From: Manis javanica
Taxonomy: Eukaryota > Chordata > Mammalia > Pholidota > Manidae
Length of the DNA: 64,000 nt
Assembly (NCBI RefSeq): GCF_040802235.1
Contig: NC_133157.1
Location: 31,203,501-31,267,500 of the forward strand
Reading direction: 5' to 3'
Part shown: in pieces, positions 23,461 to 34,601 of the stretch
How the letters are laid out: each line of letters starts with the position of its first letter
How positions within the stretch are numbered: the stretch's first letter is position 1
Made by a program: the position numbers and the translations under genes
Notes under the pieces: generated by a model
Told to the model about the DNA's origin: nothing
Seen by the model: only the letters and a program-made list of their open reading frames with translations
The model's database searches: none

Positions 23461-25375
23461 TATCTTTGTATTCTGTGATCCCCTGTACTCTGGAAGGCCA
23501 GACAATGGAAGCTCAAGTTCATCTGATTCAGTAAATGCCCTCAGAGCAACAGCCTGCTGCAGTGTTCCAGCTGCCCTGCTGAGTTCCTTTCACTTGGTAT
23601 TTTGGCCTGAGAATCTCTTCTTACTTGCTCGCCAGCTCATAAATGCATTTAGGAAGGAAGATATATCTCCCTGCAGTTTTAGTTTCTTTCTCATGGAAGG
23701 ATCAATCCACAAATTATTAGGAATGAAACTCTTACCTAACCTCCTCGATGACACAGACATCTTAAAAATTACTATCAAATTTTCTGTTACAGTAGAAAAC
23801 AGTCATAGCTGTTATAGGAATCAAAGGGGATTCACATAAAAGCTATTTTGCCAATACAGTACAAGAGAAATTCAGCTTCTGGCATTGTCTCCACTGCCTC
23901 TTGAACATTGAAAATATGTTCACAGGCTGTCTATCCCCTCTCGCCTCTGTCAAGCTGGTTTCCCCAAATGCTTAGGTTACTTTAAGAAAATGTTTTGTTT
24001 TGTGTTTTGCATTGTTTTGTTTTCACTTAGACTTTTGTTATGAATGTCTAATTTTAAACTCAGTATGGATAAAGAGTTTTTCCTATGGATAAATACTTTC
24101 TTGGCTGTGAAACCTTTATTTGTTAATTTTTTGTTAATTTTAAACATGTCCCATGGATACTGGAAAACAGAAGTGAACTCTTTTCGGAGCATGTGAATTT
24201 GTAGGTGTGTGAGTATGTGTGGGTATATTTAATCCTGGAAGTTAGTCTTTGCTTAATTTTGCTTGATCTATCTACAAAGACAGAGAGTGGCATTAAGCTC
24301 TCCCCGCTGCTTTTCCTATTTCCCCAGAGACACTCCCCCTCACCTTCACCACCTTCTTACCGTGTCACAGAACTAAAAAGGAATGCTGGCTTCTTGGCCA
24401 CTGCGAGTTAGGGCTCAGGGCTAGCAGGCTTGACCCATCTTCTCTCTGACCCTGAGAAGCAGTCCCACTGCTGGAGCCCGTGGCTCTGTTTGCACCAGTC
24501 CTGCCCTCAGATGGGAAGCAGTTCCAACCTCCCTCTCTGTGACACGGCCTCCAGTGGACTGACAACTAGGTGTCTGCCTTGTTCCCATGTCTAAGCTGAG
24601 CTGAGTTGAGCTGAGCTGGTGAGGCATGCAAGTTATAGCACACAGGCTTTGGGAAGCATCTCACATGAGTCCAAAGCAAAGGCCAGGACACATTTTTAGG
24701 AGAGATTTCAGAAAGGCTTAGTGTTGGAGAGCACTGCTCAGGTCGGGACAGACCACATCAGCATCGCTAACACTGCCCCCTGAGTATCCATACCTTACCT
24801 GCCCCTAGAATACAGCTCTTGACTCCTCCTTCAGCTCCTAGAGTGTAACCCAAACTCCATCTGCATTTCTAGGGAGAGATTTGAGATAAATAGGTACTTT
24901 CCAAAGGAATTTAACTGGAAACTAAGGGAAATAGAAGAAGAAAATGCTGGAAGTCCACCAAGCTTATAGGATATGTGTGTCTCCACTTCTGCAAGTTCTG
25001 CTCCACACCCTATTTGACAGTCCACTTATAGATGACTCCACATTATTTTTGAGATGGGTGCCTTCCTCCCAAAGCCAGCGTGGAGTCAGGCTCCCAGGAT
25101 GCATTGCCTTCTCTCTCCTGGCCCTCTCAGGCAGGGTTGAGTGGGAAAGGCAGGTGCCCCTGCAAGAACAGGACTAAAGTGTGAGATCTTTCCATGCAAC
25201 TGTTTCTCTTTCCTCCCTCAAACATGGCTAGGTCACCTCCTCTCAGCCAGTCTTGTCTCCTAGGAGCTCACAGTTTAGTGAAGGAGATGGCTGCATACAA
25301 TGAATTACTTATCGTAGTATCCTAACTCCAATATAGCTGGACCATCTCTTAGGCCCTTCATCATCATGTTTCATC
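23461..25375. other. Intergenic, no gene seen
   Basis: No exon or named repeat is evident, apart from a short (GAGCT)n-like run at 24594-24619. The open frames are short and show no family resemblance. Confidence 0.5.
24594..24619. repeat. Short GAGCT/GAGTT pentamer repeat
   Basis: Five adjoining pentamers of the AGCTG/AGTTG type. Too short to imply function. Confidence 0.75.
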
Positions 25376-25388
25376 AAAAGAAACAATG

Positions 25389-26941
25389 ATCTCACTCCCC
25401 AACTTCAAGCTCTACTACAAAGCCATAGTAATCAAGAAAATTTGGTACTGGCACAAGAACAGAGCCACAGACCAGTGGAACAGATTAGAGACTCCAGACA
25501 TTAACCCAAACATATATGGTCAATTAATATTTGATAAAGGAGCCATGGACATACAATGGCAAAATGACAGTCTCTTCAACAGATGGTGCTGGCAAAACTG
25601 GACAGCTACATGTAGGAGAATGAAACTGGACCATTGTCTAACCCCATACACAAAAGTAAATTCAAAATGGATCAAAGACCTGAATGTAAGTCATGAAACC
25701 ATAAAACTCTTAGAAAAAAACATAGGCAAAAGCCTTTTAGACATAAACATGAGTGCCCTCTTCTTGAACATATCTCCTCGGGCAAGGAAAACAACAGCAA
25801 AAATGAACAAGTGGGACTATATTAAGCTGAAAAGCTTCTGTACAGCAAAAGACACCATCAATAGAACAAAAAGGAACCCTACAGTATGGAAGAATATATT
25901 TGTAAATGACAGATCCGATAAAGGCTTGATGTCCAAAATATATAAAGAGATCACACGCCTCAACAAACAAAAAACAAATAATCCAATTAAAAAATGGGCA
26001 GAGGAACTGAACAGACAGTTCTCCAAAAAAGAAATACAGATGGCCAACAGACACATGAAAAGATGCTCCACATCGCTAATTATCAGAGAAATGCAAATTA
26101 AAACTACAATGAGATATCACCTCACACCAGTAAAGATGGCTGCCATCCAAAAGACAAACAACAACAAATGTTGGTGAGGCTGTGGAGAAAGGGGAACTCT
26201 CCTACACTGCTGGTGGGAATGTAAATTAGTTCAACCATTGTGGAAAGCAGTATGGAGGTTCATCAAAATGCTCAAAACAGACCTACCATTTGACCCAGGA
26301 ATTCCACTCCTAGGAATTTACCCTAAGAACGCAGCAATCAAGTTTGAGAAAGACAGATGCACCCCTATGTTTATCGCAGCACTATTTACAATAGCCAAGA
26401 ATTGGAAGCAACCTAAATGTCCATCGGTAGATGAATGGATAAAGAAGATGTGGTACATTACACAATGGAATACTACTCAGCCATAAGAAGAGGGCAAATC
26501 CTACCATTTGCAGCAACATGGATGGAGCTGGAGGGTATTATGCTCAGTGAAATAAGCCAAGCGGAGAAAGAGAAATACCAAATGATTTCACTCATCTGAG
26601 GAGTATAAGAACAAAGGAAAAACTGCAGGAACAAAACAGCAGCGGAATTACAGAACCCAAAAATGGACTAACAGGTACCAAAGGGAAAGGGACTGGGGAG
26701 GATGGGTGGGTAGGGAGGGATAAGGGGGGGGAGAAGAAAGGGGTATTAAGATTAGCATGCATGGTGGGGGGGAGAAAGGGGAGGGTTGTACAACACAGAG
26801 AAGACAAGTAGTGATTCTACAACATTTTGCTACGCTGATGGACGGTGACTGTAAAGTGGTTTATAAGGGGGACCTGGTAGAGGGGAGAGCCTAGTAAACA
26901 TAATATTCTTCATGTAAGTGTAGATTAAAGATAAAAAAAAA
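25389..26941 (+). pseudogene. 5'-truncated L1: ORF2 C-terminus and 3' UTR
   Basis: The first 263 codons (25389-26177) are the C-terminal part of L1 ORF2, after the reverse-transcriptase core. A stop and frame change follow, then another open piece (26238-26486) that is shifted just before the usual ORF2 end by loss of about two bases. The 3' UTR (from about 26600) has the long G-rich stretch (26690-26785) typical of mammalian L1s and ends in ATTAAAGATAAAAAAAAA. The start is a 5' truncation of reverse transcription. It cannot encode a working ORF2 protein. Confidence 0.92.
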
Positions 26942-27107
26942 GAAGGAAAAGGGGGATTACTCCTTGATAGGATAAAACTAACTGTAAATCAACAATTAAT
27001 GCATGCTTTAAATATCCTTAATTTTGATCACTTAAAGGGTGTCAGATTATCAGCTATGGAGGTACACTTTTCTGATAATATTCCTTTCTCTTAAAAAAAA
27101 AAAAAAG
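26942..27107 (+). other. Unidentified spacer ending in an A-tract
   Basis: About 150 bp of unique-looking sequence beginning AGGAAAAGGGGGATTACTCC, closed by 14-15 A bases (27093-27107). It lies between the L1 tail and the env segment. The terminal A-tract suggests it once ended a polyadenylated RNA. I do not recognise its source. Confidence 0.6.
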
Positions 27108-27716
27108 CAGTTCCTGTGTGGTGACCTCCAATGAGTTCTACACAATGGTATAAAGGGCATATCAAAGTGTGGGCAAAGGGTCTGTTTGTGTTTATACAGA
27201 GGATCAAAGCCTAATTTGGCTACCCAGAAAATGAACTAAGATATGATATGAAGAACTTCCAACATCAGCACTCTCTGGAAGAGTCATACCAGAAGATGAT
27301 CATCAAAAAACCTCAACAAAGATCCAGGTTATGCTGCAGTTGTAGCTGCATCCATCCCACCAGTTCCTGGACTTGCCATTGGAATGAAGGAGATATCTAA
27401 GCTGGCCTGTGCTTTCAGTAAAACAACAAATTTGAATGGATCTATACTGTTGGAACTCAACCAAGAATTAGGAGAAGTGCAAGTTGTAGCGCTCCAAAAT
27501 CTTACAACTACAGACTATCTATGGTTAAAAGAACATATGGGATGTGAACAGGTCCCAGGAATGGGTTGTTTTAATTTGTCTGATTTCTCTCAGACTGTTC
27601 AAGTACAGTTGGACAATATCCATCATATCCTAGACAAATTTTCACAAATGCCTAGGGTGCCTAACTGGTTTTCTTGGCTTCACTGGAGATGGCTGGTAAT
27701 TATAGATCTGCTTTAG
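27108..27716 (+). pseudogene. env: Truncated retroviral env, transmembrane subunit
   Basis: The 5' part (27108-27340) is degenerate, with stops, and resembles the end of a surface subunit. From about 27325 an alanine/proline-rich hydrophobic stretch resembles a fusion peptide. An uninterrupted 110-codon frame from Met at 27384 follows, with a leucine-rich helical region, a C-X7-C loop and a tryptophan-rich membrane-proximal segment. It stops at 27716 before a full membrane anchor. The two-cysteine loop, without the CX6CC of gammaretroviruses, suggests a beta-like (class II) source. It lacks a surface subunit and an anchor, so it is a remnant. Confidence 0.75.
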
Positions 27717-28417
27717 TTATGTAACTGTATTCCTATTATGTTAATGTGTGTGTGCAATTTAGTTAGTAGTTTAAAACCTATACATGCTTAAGTTACTCTA
27801 CAAGAAGATATGTCAAAGAAATAATCAATCTTCCCATGTTTTCTTCCATCTGCTACCTCTATAGGTTTTCTTCTTCCTTTCTAATTACAACCCTTAAATA
27901 GAATTCGTGCCTCATATCGAATTTACCAAGTATCATAATTCCTCCAAGTGGTAACGATACCTCAAGACAAATGCTGGGCATAGAAGGCACAGGGCATAAA
28001 TATGCAAAGAAGTAAAAAGCTAACCTTTTCAAACAATAAGGCTTCTCTCTCACTTACCAACTTTACATCTCCCTGTATGACCCCGGAAGATGACTGGTTA
28101 GCCAGAGACGGGTAAGATTCCTCAAGGGAGGAACAACCTAAGACAGGCACAATCGCAGGGGGGCCATCAGGTGAGAAATTGGGGATCAACAGTGGTGAGG
28201 CTTAGAACCTCACCCCCCCCCCATTTTGAGAGAAATCTTCTGTATCTGTGGATGTTTTAATGCCCTTATCTAGCTTGGATTAACACATAGTCTACAGGCA
28301 CACACCTGATCATCTACATTTGCTCTCTTACAGCACTAAACTATGTTTTCTATCTTTATCTTGCATCTACCTACCACTTCAGTATTTTATTAAAAATAAA
28401 AATAATAAAGGGAGAAA
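27717..28417 (+). other. Retroviral 3' region with polypurine tract
   Basis: Non-coding sequence between env and the LTR. It ends in a purine-rich tract AATAATAAAGGGAGAAA (28401-28417) immediately before the LTR's TG, as expected for a polypurine tract priming plus-strand synthesis. A run of C bases lies near 28212-28221. No accessory gene is seen. Confidence 0.65.
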
Positions 28418-28738
28418 TGTGGGATCCACATATAAATCAAGTATAAAAATCAAATGAATATTCATATTTGACCTGATTGTTTATAGTTCATAATGTGTGA
28501 TCAAAACCGAAAGTTTCTGTGATGACTGCCCTTGTACTGTTCACCATGTAAGAACTTATTCACTATGTAAGAATTTGTTCACCATATAGAACTTGTTATT
28601 ATGCTTCAGAAAATTGGAGACTGACGAGAATTAGGCTTGGGGTGGATTAATGATTGTGCATTGAGCATTGACTCCCCTATACAGAATTTTATTGTTGTTA
28701 ACAACCATTTGATCAATAAATATGAGAGAAGCCCTTTC
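28418..28738 (+). mobile_element. 3' LTR (U3-R) truncated at its polyadenylation site
   Basis: Begins TGTGGGATCC right after the polypurine tract, carries three 19-bp tandem units at 28540-28595, and has AATAAA at 28715-28720. Sequence stops 18 bases after that signal and becomes poly(A) (28739-28753). U5 is absent, as expected if the element was copied from a mature polyadenylated RNA and not integrated as a provirus. Confidence 0.8.
28540..28595 (+). repeat. Three 19-bp tandem units in LTR U3
   Basis: TTCACCATGTAAGAACTTA and two close variants lie head to tail (28540-28558, 28559-28577, 28578-28595). Direct repeats in U3 often act as enhancers; that is inference here. Confidence 0.8.
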
Positions 28739-28762
28739 AAAAAAAAAAAAAAAGAAACAATG

Positions 28763-29837
28763 GTCTGACCTCCCCACAAACACAGAAACAACATCATCTA
28801 AGTTTTTAGTGGAAAGGAAATTTGCAATGGTGCCAGGAGGAGTACATTTAAATCTCTCAAAATGCGGCCTGTTCTACCCTTTCTTTCCTCCTGACAGGCC
28901 CTCTGTCTATTCTAAGGTAGATCAGTCTGCCTTCTCTCTCTGCCTCTCCCACTACCCAGATCTCTATCACAAAAGCCCTGTGAGTCTGGAAGGCGAATGT
29001 AGACCACAGAGGTCAGTTTGTGTCCACCAGGACACAACAGCACAAGGGCGGTGGTGGCAGCCTTTCTGTCTTATGCTCTTCCCTTGGTCTGTCCCCAAGC
29101 ATTACTTCTCCCTGGGGTCTGTCCCATGGCTTTTCAGCTTGACTCAGTTTACACCTTTTCCTGGACTACCTCAAATGCTCTCCTGGCTTCCCCTGGCATG
29201 GACATGGTGTGACTCTCAAAGCCCTGTTTCCCCAGGAATTCAGCCTCCTAAGTACCCAGGTTCTCCCAACATGTAAACTACCCCTGTGGGGAATCTAGAA
29301 TTTGAGAGGGACCTGTGATCATCTACAATGCTCTCCTTAGAGCAACAAAACCATGACTTACTTTTATAAGTAGGTGATTGATGATGTAACTTGGAAATTA
29401 CCCCATGTCTTACTTTGTTTGTTTTCTTGGCCTCTGCAGCCTCTCCAGCAAGTTCTGGCCTGGAATCGGGGTGGGGTGGACAGTGAATAGCCTTTTTGTG
29501 TTTCAGACTACCTTGGGCATCTCCAAAGCATTGACTTGTAAGGTTTCCAGGCCCATCAGAAGATCTGGTTGGATTCTCTAAGAGACAGATCCCTGGATTA
29601 ATTGGGCCATGTGACCCCCCATGTGGCCAGGGAGAGACATGTCCTACTTAGTGTAGGCCTAGAATTACTGTGCATCCCTGAATCAATCATGGTGGGAACT
29701 GACTGGGACTTGGTAATTGGTTTAGGTCATTCATGGGTACTCCTAGAGCCCATCCAAACCACAAGGCTATCCTGCTGTCTGGGGAAAGAGAATAGATGGC
29801 AAATAAGAAACAGCCAGTGTCCTCTGCAAAGTTCCTC
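28763..29837. other. Intergenic, no gene seen
   Basis: Pyrimidine-rich sequence with a few open frames but no splice-bounded exon or familiar protein. The stretch 29560-29830 may be an old DNA-transposon or MER relic. I cannot assign it. Confidence 0.45.
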
Positions 29838-30140
29838 TTGAGCAGTAGCTTGCAAACATATTTGAACATGATGCATAATAAGAAATACATTTTACATCAT
29901 GACCTGGTACATACACACACACACACACACATACACACACACACCATGGGTGGAACAAAATTTTACAAAATATTTACTCCTTGCTACTGGGAACACACTC
30001 TGATATTTTGTAATCTTGGCTCCTTGCCCAAGGTAATACCCAATTCTATTTTAGTTTTTAAAAATCCTCGTCTGGATTCACTAGATTGACTTCACAACTA
30101 CCCAATGGGTTACAGCCCAGTTTGAAAAATGCTGCTCCTA
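29838..30140. repeat. Possible old hAT-type repeat interrupted by (CA)n
   Basis: GCAGTAGCTTGCAAACATATTTG at one end and CAGTTTGAAAAATGCTGCTC at the other resemble hAT (Charlie/MER) ends. A CA repeat occupies 29911-29944. Confidence 0.4.
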
Positions 30141-32108
30141 AGGTCTGCACAATTGGCTCCCATTGGTTCAATGGTTGTTAACGTGTCATAAACTCTGCAG
30201 GAACAAGAAGTACATGTGTTAGGAAGTGGAAGTTGGGTTAAGGGAGAGTCAATAAGCATGTAAGATGGTGCTTGCCAGTCAGGACTCAAGAATAAGGCCT
30301 CTAGAGAAGAGATTTTTGAGCTCCAAAGTGGGACTCCAGATTCAAGCAGTAAGGCAGTCCCCCAGGCTTTTCCGCTGAACAGATCCAATCTGTGGTTATA
30401 AAAGACTCCCCTGGACTAGCGGGATGGACCTGCAATACAGGGGGTGTCCTGAGATGCTTTTGTTCTGTGATTTGTACTCAGAACCCAACTCCAACTTCTG
30501 CCCAGACTTCTTCAGCTCATGGGAGGTCAGGATGAGCAGACAGATGATTTTTGGCAGTGCTAGTGCCAGGCTAGCTAAAACACCTACTGTGTGCAGGACA
30601 TGCATACGTATATGGAGGGTACATGCCAGGGGTGAGGATATATAGGCCATGTACTCATTTATATGAGGCTAAAGGAAATACATAAGTAAATTATATATAC
30701 ATATATATTAAGGATACATTTCTATCATAAAGACAAAACTCAGAACAGTGGTTAGGGGATTGAGAGAGAGAAAGACACAAGGAAGGGACCCAAAGGGGCC
30801 TTCAACAGTTACAGTAACATTTTATTTCCTAATCCAAGTGGTGAATACACAGTTGGTTGTTTTATTACTCATTAAACATTAAAGATGCAACGTATGCACA
30901 TGTACACACACACAAACCTATTGGTATGCATGACAAAAAATATAATAAACCATGAACTCTAACAGTAATGAGCTCACAGGCTCAAGTGGAAGACAGACCT
31001 AATCATAACTAATATATTACACGATGAGATCATAAGAAATACAAAGAAACCATTCATTCTGGCTTGGGTAAGTCATATGACCTTGGGTAAGTCATTTTAT
31101 TTCTTAAAGCCTGTGGCTGTTCAAGGTAGATATACAGAAAATACACACACACACATACACACACAATAGATTTATTGTGAGAATCAATTTATATGTAATG
31201 CATGAGAAAATGTCTGACAAACTGAAACCCTGTGAAAAAATGTGAGGTAATATTATCACGTTGGGCACCTTTGCAACTCTTTATTTCTTCTGTGGAACTG
31301 CCATTCCCCACGGTTTTGTGCTCAAGTGGCAGTATGAAGGAAGCAGGCTGTAGGTGACTATAAATTATTCTCAACCTAATGCATTTTGCATTTTGCATCA
31401 AGCACAGTGAGGGGCAGAAATCAAGATGGCTTTGGCTACTCCTGAATAGCCTGTGACTGTCAGAACAGGGATTCATTGCTTAAGGTACCCATGAGGTGGC
31501 TGGACTCAAGGGACTAGGATTTTGAGCTAGTGGGCTATTTGTGGCGGGGTGGAGGAGGGTGGGGGGGGTGGAGCTGAGAGAAGAGCACTAGGTTTCATCT
31601 TCCCTAGAGGCTCCATCCGTCCACTGCAGACCTCCACTGCCATTACCACACTGGGCCCTGGCGGGTGCTTCTCCTTAGTACTTGGGCCTAAGCATGGACA
31701 CAAATCCCTTCCCCCAGCTCTTGCTGGCCTCAGAAAGCACAAGAACACTATGGCTTCCAAAGCTGCCAGAACAGGCTCTCTTTCAGGGTTACCAGAGGCC
31801 GATTCTTGCCCTTCTGCTGTCTGAGACCCCTAGCACCAGCTCAGCCAGCAAGCACAGCTCCTCAGCCTCTTTGCTTAAGACCCTGATTTCTGGCTCCCAG
31901 CCCTCTCCATGTGAGGAGTTCTACCTTAAACTCTTGGAAGCTTGTTCTCAGGTATAAGGTGAGAATTTGTTAAGATGCAGGAGTCCAGGTTCAAGCACCC
32001 TGCAGATAAACTGACTCATGAACTTAGGCTCTGAACATTCTCTCTCTCTTGGACAGATATGTCCCAGAGTCTAGGGGAGACACACCCCAGGTTGGCGTCT
32101 TATTAGTT
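30141..32108. other. Intergenic, no gene seen
   Basis: Contains short CA repeats (about 30903-30915 and 31142-31166) and a G-rich run at 31541-31577. No exon or assigned transposon is visible. Confidence 0.5.
31541..31577 (+). repeat. G-rich tract, possible G-quadruplex
   Basis: The plus strand reads GGCGGGGTGGAGGAGGGTGG and then a run of eight G. Four or more G-runs with short loops could form a quadruplex. Confidence 0.6.
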
Positions 32109-32695
32109 AAGAGTCCTGGCTAACAAGATATGGAAGCAACCTAAGTGTCCATCAGTAGATGAATGGATAAAGAAGATGTGATACATATACACAATGGAAT
32201 ATTATTCAGCCATAAGAAAAAAATAAATCTTACCATTTGCAACAACATGGATGGAGCTGGAGGATATTATGCTCAGTGAAATAAGCCAGGTGGAGAAAGA
32301 CAAGTGCCAAATGATTTCCCTCATTTGTGGAGTATAACAACGAAGCAAAACTGAAGGAACAAAATAGCAGCAGACTTAAGAGACTCCAAGAAGGAACTAG
32401 TGGTTACCAAAGGGGAGGGGTGTGGGAGGGTAGGTGGGGAGGGAGGGAGAAGAGGATTGAGGGGTATTATGTTTACTACACATGGTGTGGGGGGGATCAC
32501 AGGGAAAACAGTGTAGCACAGAGAAAGCAAATAGTGAATCTGTGGCATCTTATTACACTGATAGACAGTTGACTGCATTGGGGTATGGGTGGGGACTTGA
32601 TAATATGGGTAAATGTAGTAACCAGATTGTTTTTTAATGTGAAACCTTCATAAGAGTGTATATCAATAATACCTTTAAAAAAAAGAGTCCTGGCT
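32109..32695 (+). mobile_element. 5'-truncated L1 3' end with target-site duplication
   Basis: AAGAGTCCTGGCT flanks the element at 32109-32121 and 32683-32695. The body (32122-32682) starts in the last part of ORF2 (GGAAGCAACCTAAGTGTCC), continues through a G-rich 3' UTR and ends in a short A-tail. Its ORF2 end and 3' UTR resemble those of the L1 part of the composite at 25.4 kb. Confidence 0.9.
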
Positions 32696-33795
32696 GAATA
32701 GGTGGCACATTCAAATGGTAACTCAAGGAGAGTTTAATAAAAGGATTATTTTCAAATGGATGGTAGGGCTTGGGGATATCACAAGGGAGCATACAGAACC
32801 CTCAGCACTCTCAGAAGCACTAATAATAGCAGGTGCTGTTGCCAGCTGAGGCCTGCAGAAGCAAGGGGAGAGGGTGCTCCTGGCACCTGGAGACAGAGCC
32901 CTGTGAAGGGAGCTGCCTGACAAGAGCAAAGATTTCCAATGGAGGGATGCAGCCAGGCCTTGGAGATCCAGGCAGGAAACCTGGTAAATGAGGAACCCGA
33001 CCTCACTCTCACTCTCCTCCCTCCTTTGCCCCTCCAGCCAGTTGACCTACCCTAACAGGGAACCAAAGGACAAGGCAACCCACTGCTGTATTCCAGTTGG
33101 ATCAGCTTGCAGGGCCCAGAGCCTGGTGGTCCTGAAGGAGCAAGTGACGCACAGCCTCACAGCCAAAGTTGGAAACAGATTGACAGGGGCCAATCTTGAG
33201 CAGCACAGCCCAACAGTTAAGATAGGGAAACCTAGAGTGTACCAGCGATGGCAAAAACATTGTTAAGCAGTTGATTGGGGAAGAACACCCTCAGATCACA
33301 GGAATTCAGAGACAGAAAAGGCCATTGGAAGGTGAGGGCATGTGCTTGATGGCTGAATTCAAGAGTCCTATGTTTAAACTAGGACAGTCACGTTTTTGCA
33401 GAGGTATTTTTGGCATGCAAGAATCATATTCACTTAGCAATTTCACTTGCAGCAGCAGGTCAAAATTTCCCATCAACTATTTTCAAGGACATTTAGAAAC
33501 AAATTTGTAGCAGACACTCTATTATATACTTTATTGAGCATCCTTGAGAGACTTAGTGGAAAGATCCTTGTGCAATTATTCAGAAGACCTGTGTTCACCT
33601 TCACTTTGCCTCCAACTCATTGGGTCCTTTAAATCACTCCCTTCCCTTCTCTTGGCCTTGGTTTCCTTCTCTGTATTGTGACAGGGTTTGCTGTGATCTC
33701 TAATGATCCCTCCTGATTCTGGCTAAGATTTTAATAGGAAGTAGATGATCAGAACAAGTCTCAGCACACAGGTCTTACCTATGATTTTTGTGGAT
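32696..33795. other. Intergenic, no gene seen
   Basis: No familiar protein, splice-bounded exon or confidently assigned repeat. Confidence 0.45.
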
Positions 33796-33799
33796 AGGA

Positions 33800-34556
33800 A
33801 ATCAGACAACAGAACTCACGTAACAAAAGCAAAAATGAACGGGTGGGAGACCATATCAAACTGAAAAGCTTCTGCACAGCAAAGGAAACAATAAAATGAA
33901 AGGGCAACCTCCAGAATAGGAAGGAATATTTGCAAACCATATATCTGATATGGTTTATCAGATATATTATTATTCATCTGATATATTAACATATCAGATA
34001 AATTATTAAGGGTTTAATACCCAAAATACATAGTGAATTCAAACAACTCAATAGTAAAAAAAAAAAAATCCTAATTTTAAAAATGGGCAAAGGACCCAAA
34101 CAGATATTTTTCCAAAGAAGACATACAAATGGCCAACAGGTACATGAAAATGTGCTCAACCTCACTAATCATCAGGGAAATGCAAATCAAAACTATAATG
34201 AGATATCACCTTACACATGTTAGGATAACTAATATCAAAAAGACAAAAGATAACTAATATTGGAGAGGATGTGAAGAAAAGGGAACTCTCGTACAGTATT
34301 GGTAGGAATGTAAATTGGTTCAGTCATTATGGAAAATAGTATGGATGGTCCTAACAATAGAACTACTATATGATCCAGCAATTCCTCATTTGGGTATATA
34401 ACCAAAGGAAATGAAATCAGTACTTTGAAGATAAATCTGTACTCTTATGTTCACTGCATCATTATTCACAATATTCACTATTATTCACAATAGCCAAGAT
34501 ATGGAAATAATCTTAAGTGCCTGTCAACAAATAAAGAAATTGTAGTGTGTGTATAG

Positions 34557-34601
<45 letters not shown>

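Larger units (their letters stand above)
25376..28762 (+). mobile_element. Composite L1 / env / LTR retroposon with target-site duplication
   Basis: AAAAGAAACAATG occurs at 25376-25388 and again at 28750-28762. Between the copies lie a 5'-truncated L1 3' end (25389-26941), a spacer ending in an A-tract (26942-27107), retroviral env and 3' untranslated sequence (27108-28417), an LTR ending at its polyadenylation site (28418-28738), and a poly(A) tail. The bottom strand at the left copy reads TTTT/GATG, an acceptable L1 endonuclease site. A single duplication around all parts means they arrived together as one polyadenylated RNA copied by L1 machinery. It lies in the intergenic region on the strand opposite TGFBR1 and COL15A1. 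Confidence 0.85.

Noticed and set aside
25386..26177. A 263-codon plus-strand open frame that could pass for a gene.
   Set aside because: It is the C-terminal part of L1 ORF2 in a 5'-truncated insertion; the apparent Met lies in the target-site duplication and is not a gene start.
34563..34599. CA repeats here and at 29911-29944, and the 19-bp units at 28540-28595, considered as CRISPR-like arrays.
   Set aside because: They are microsatellites and LTR tandem repeats in a vertebrate genome, with no unique spacers between units.
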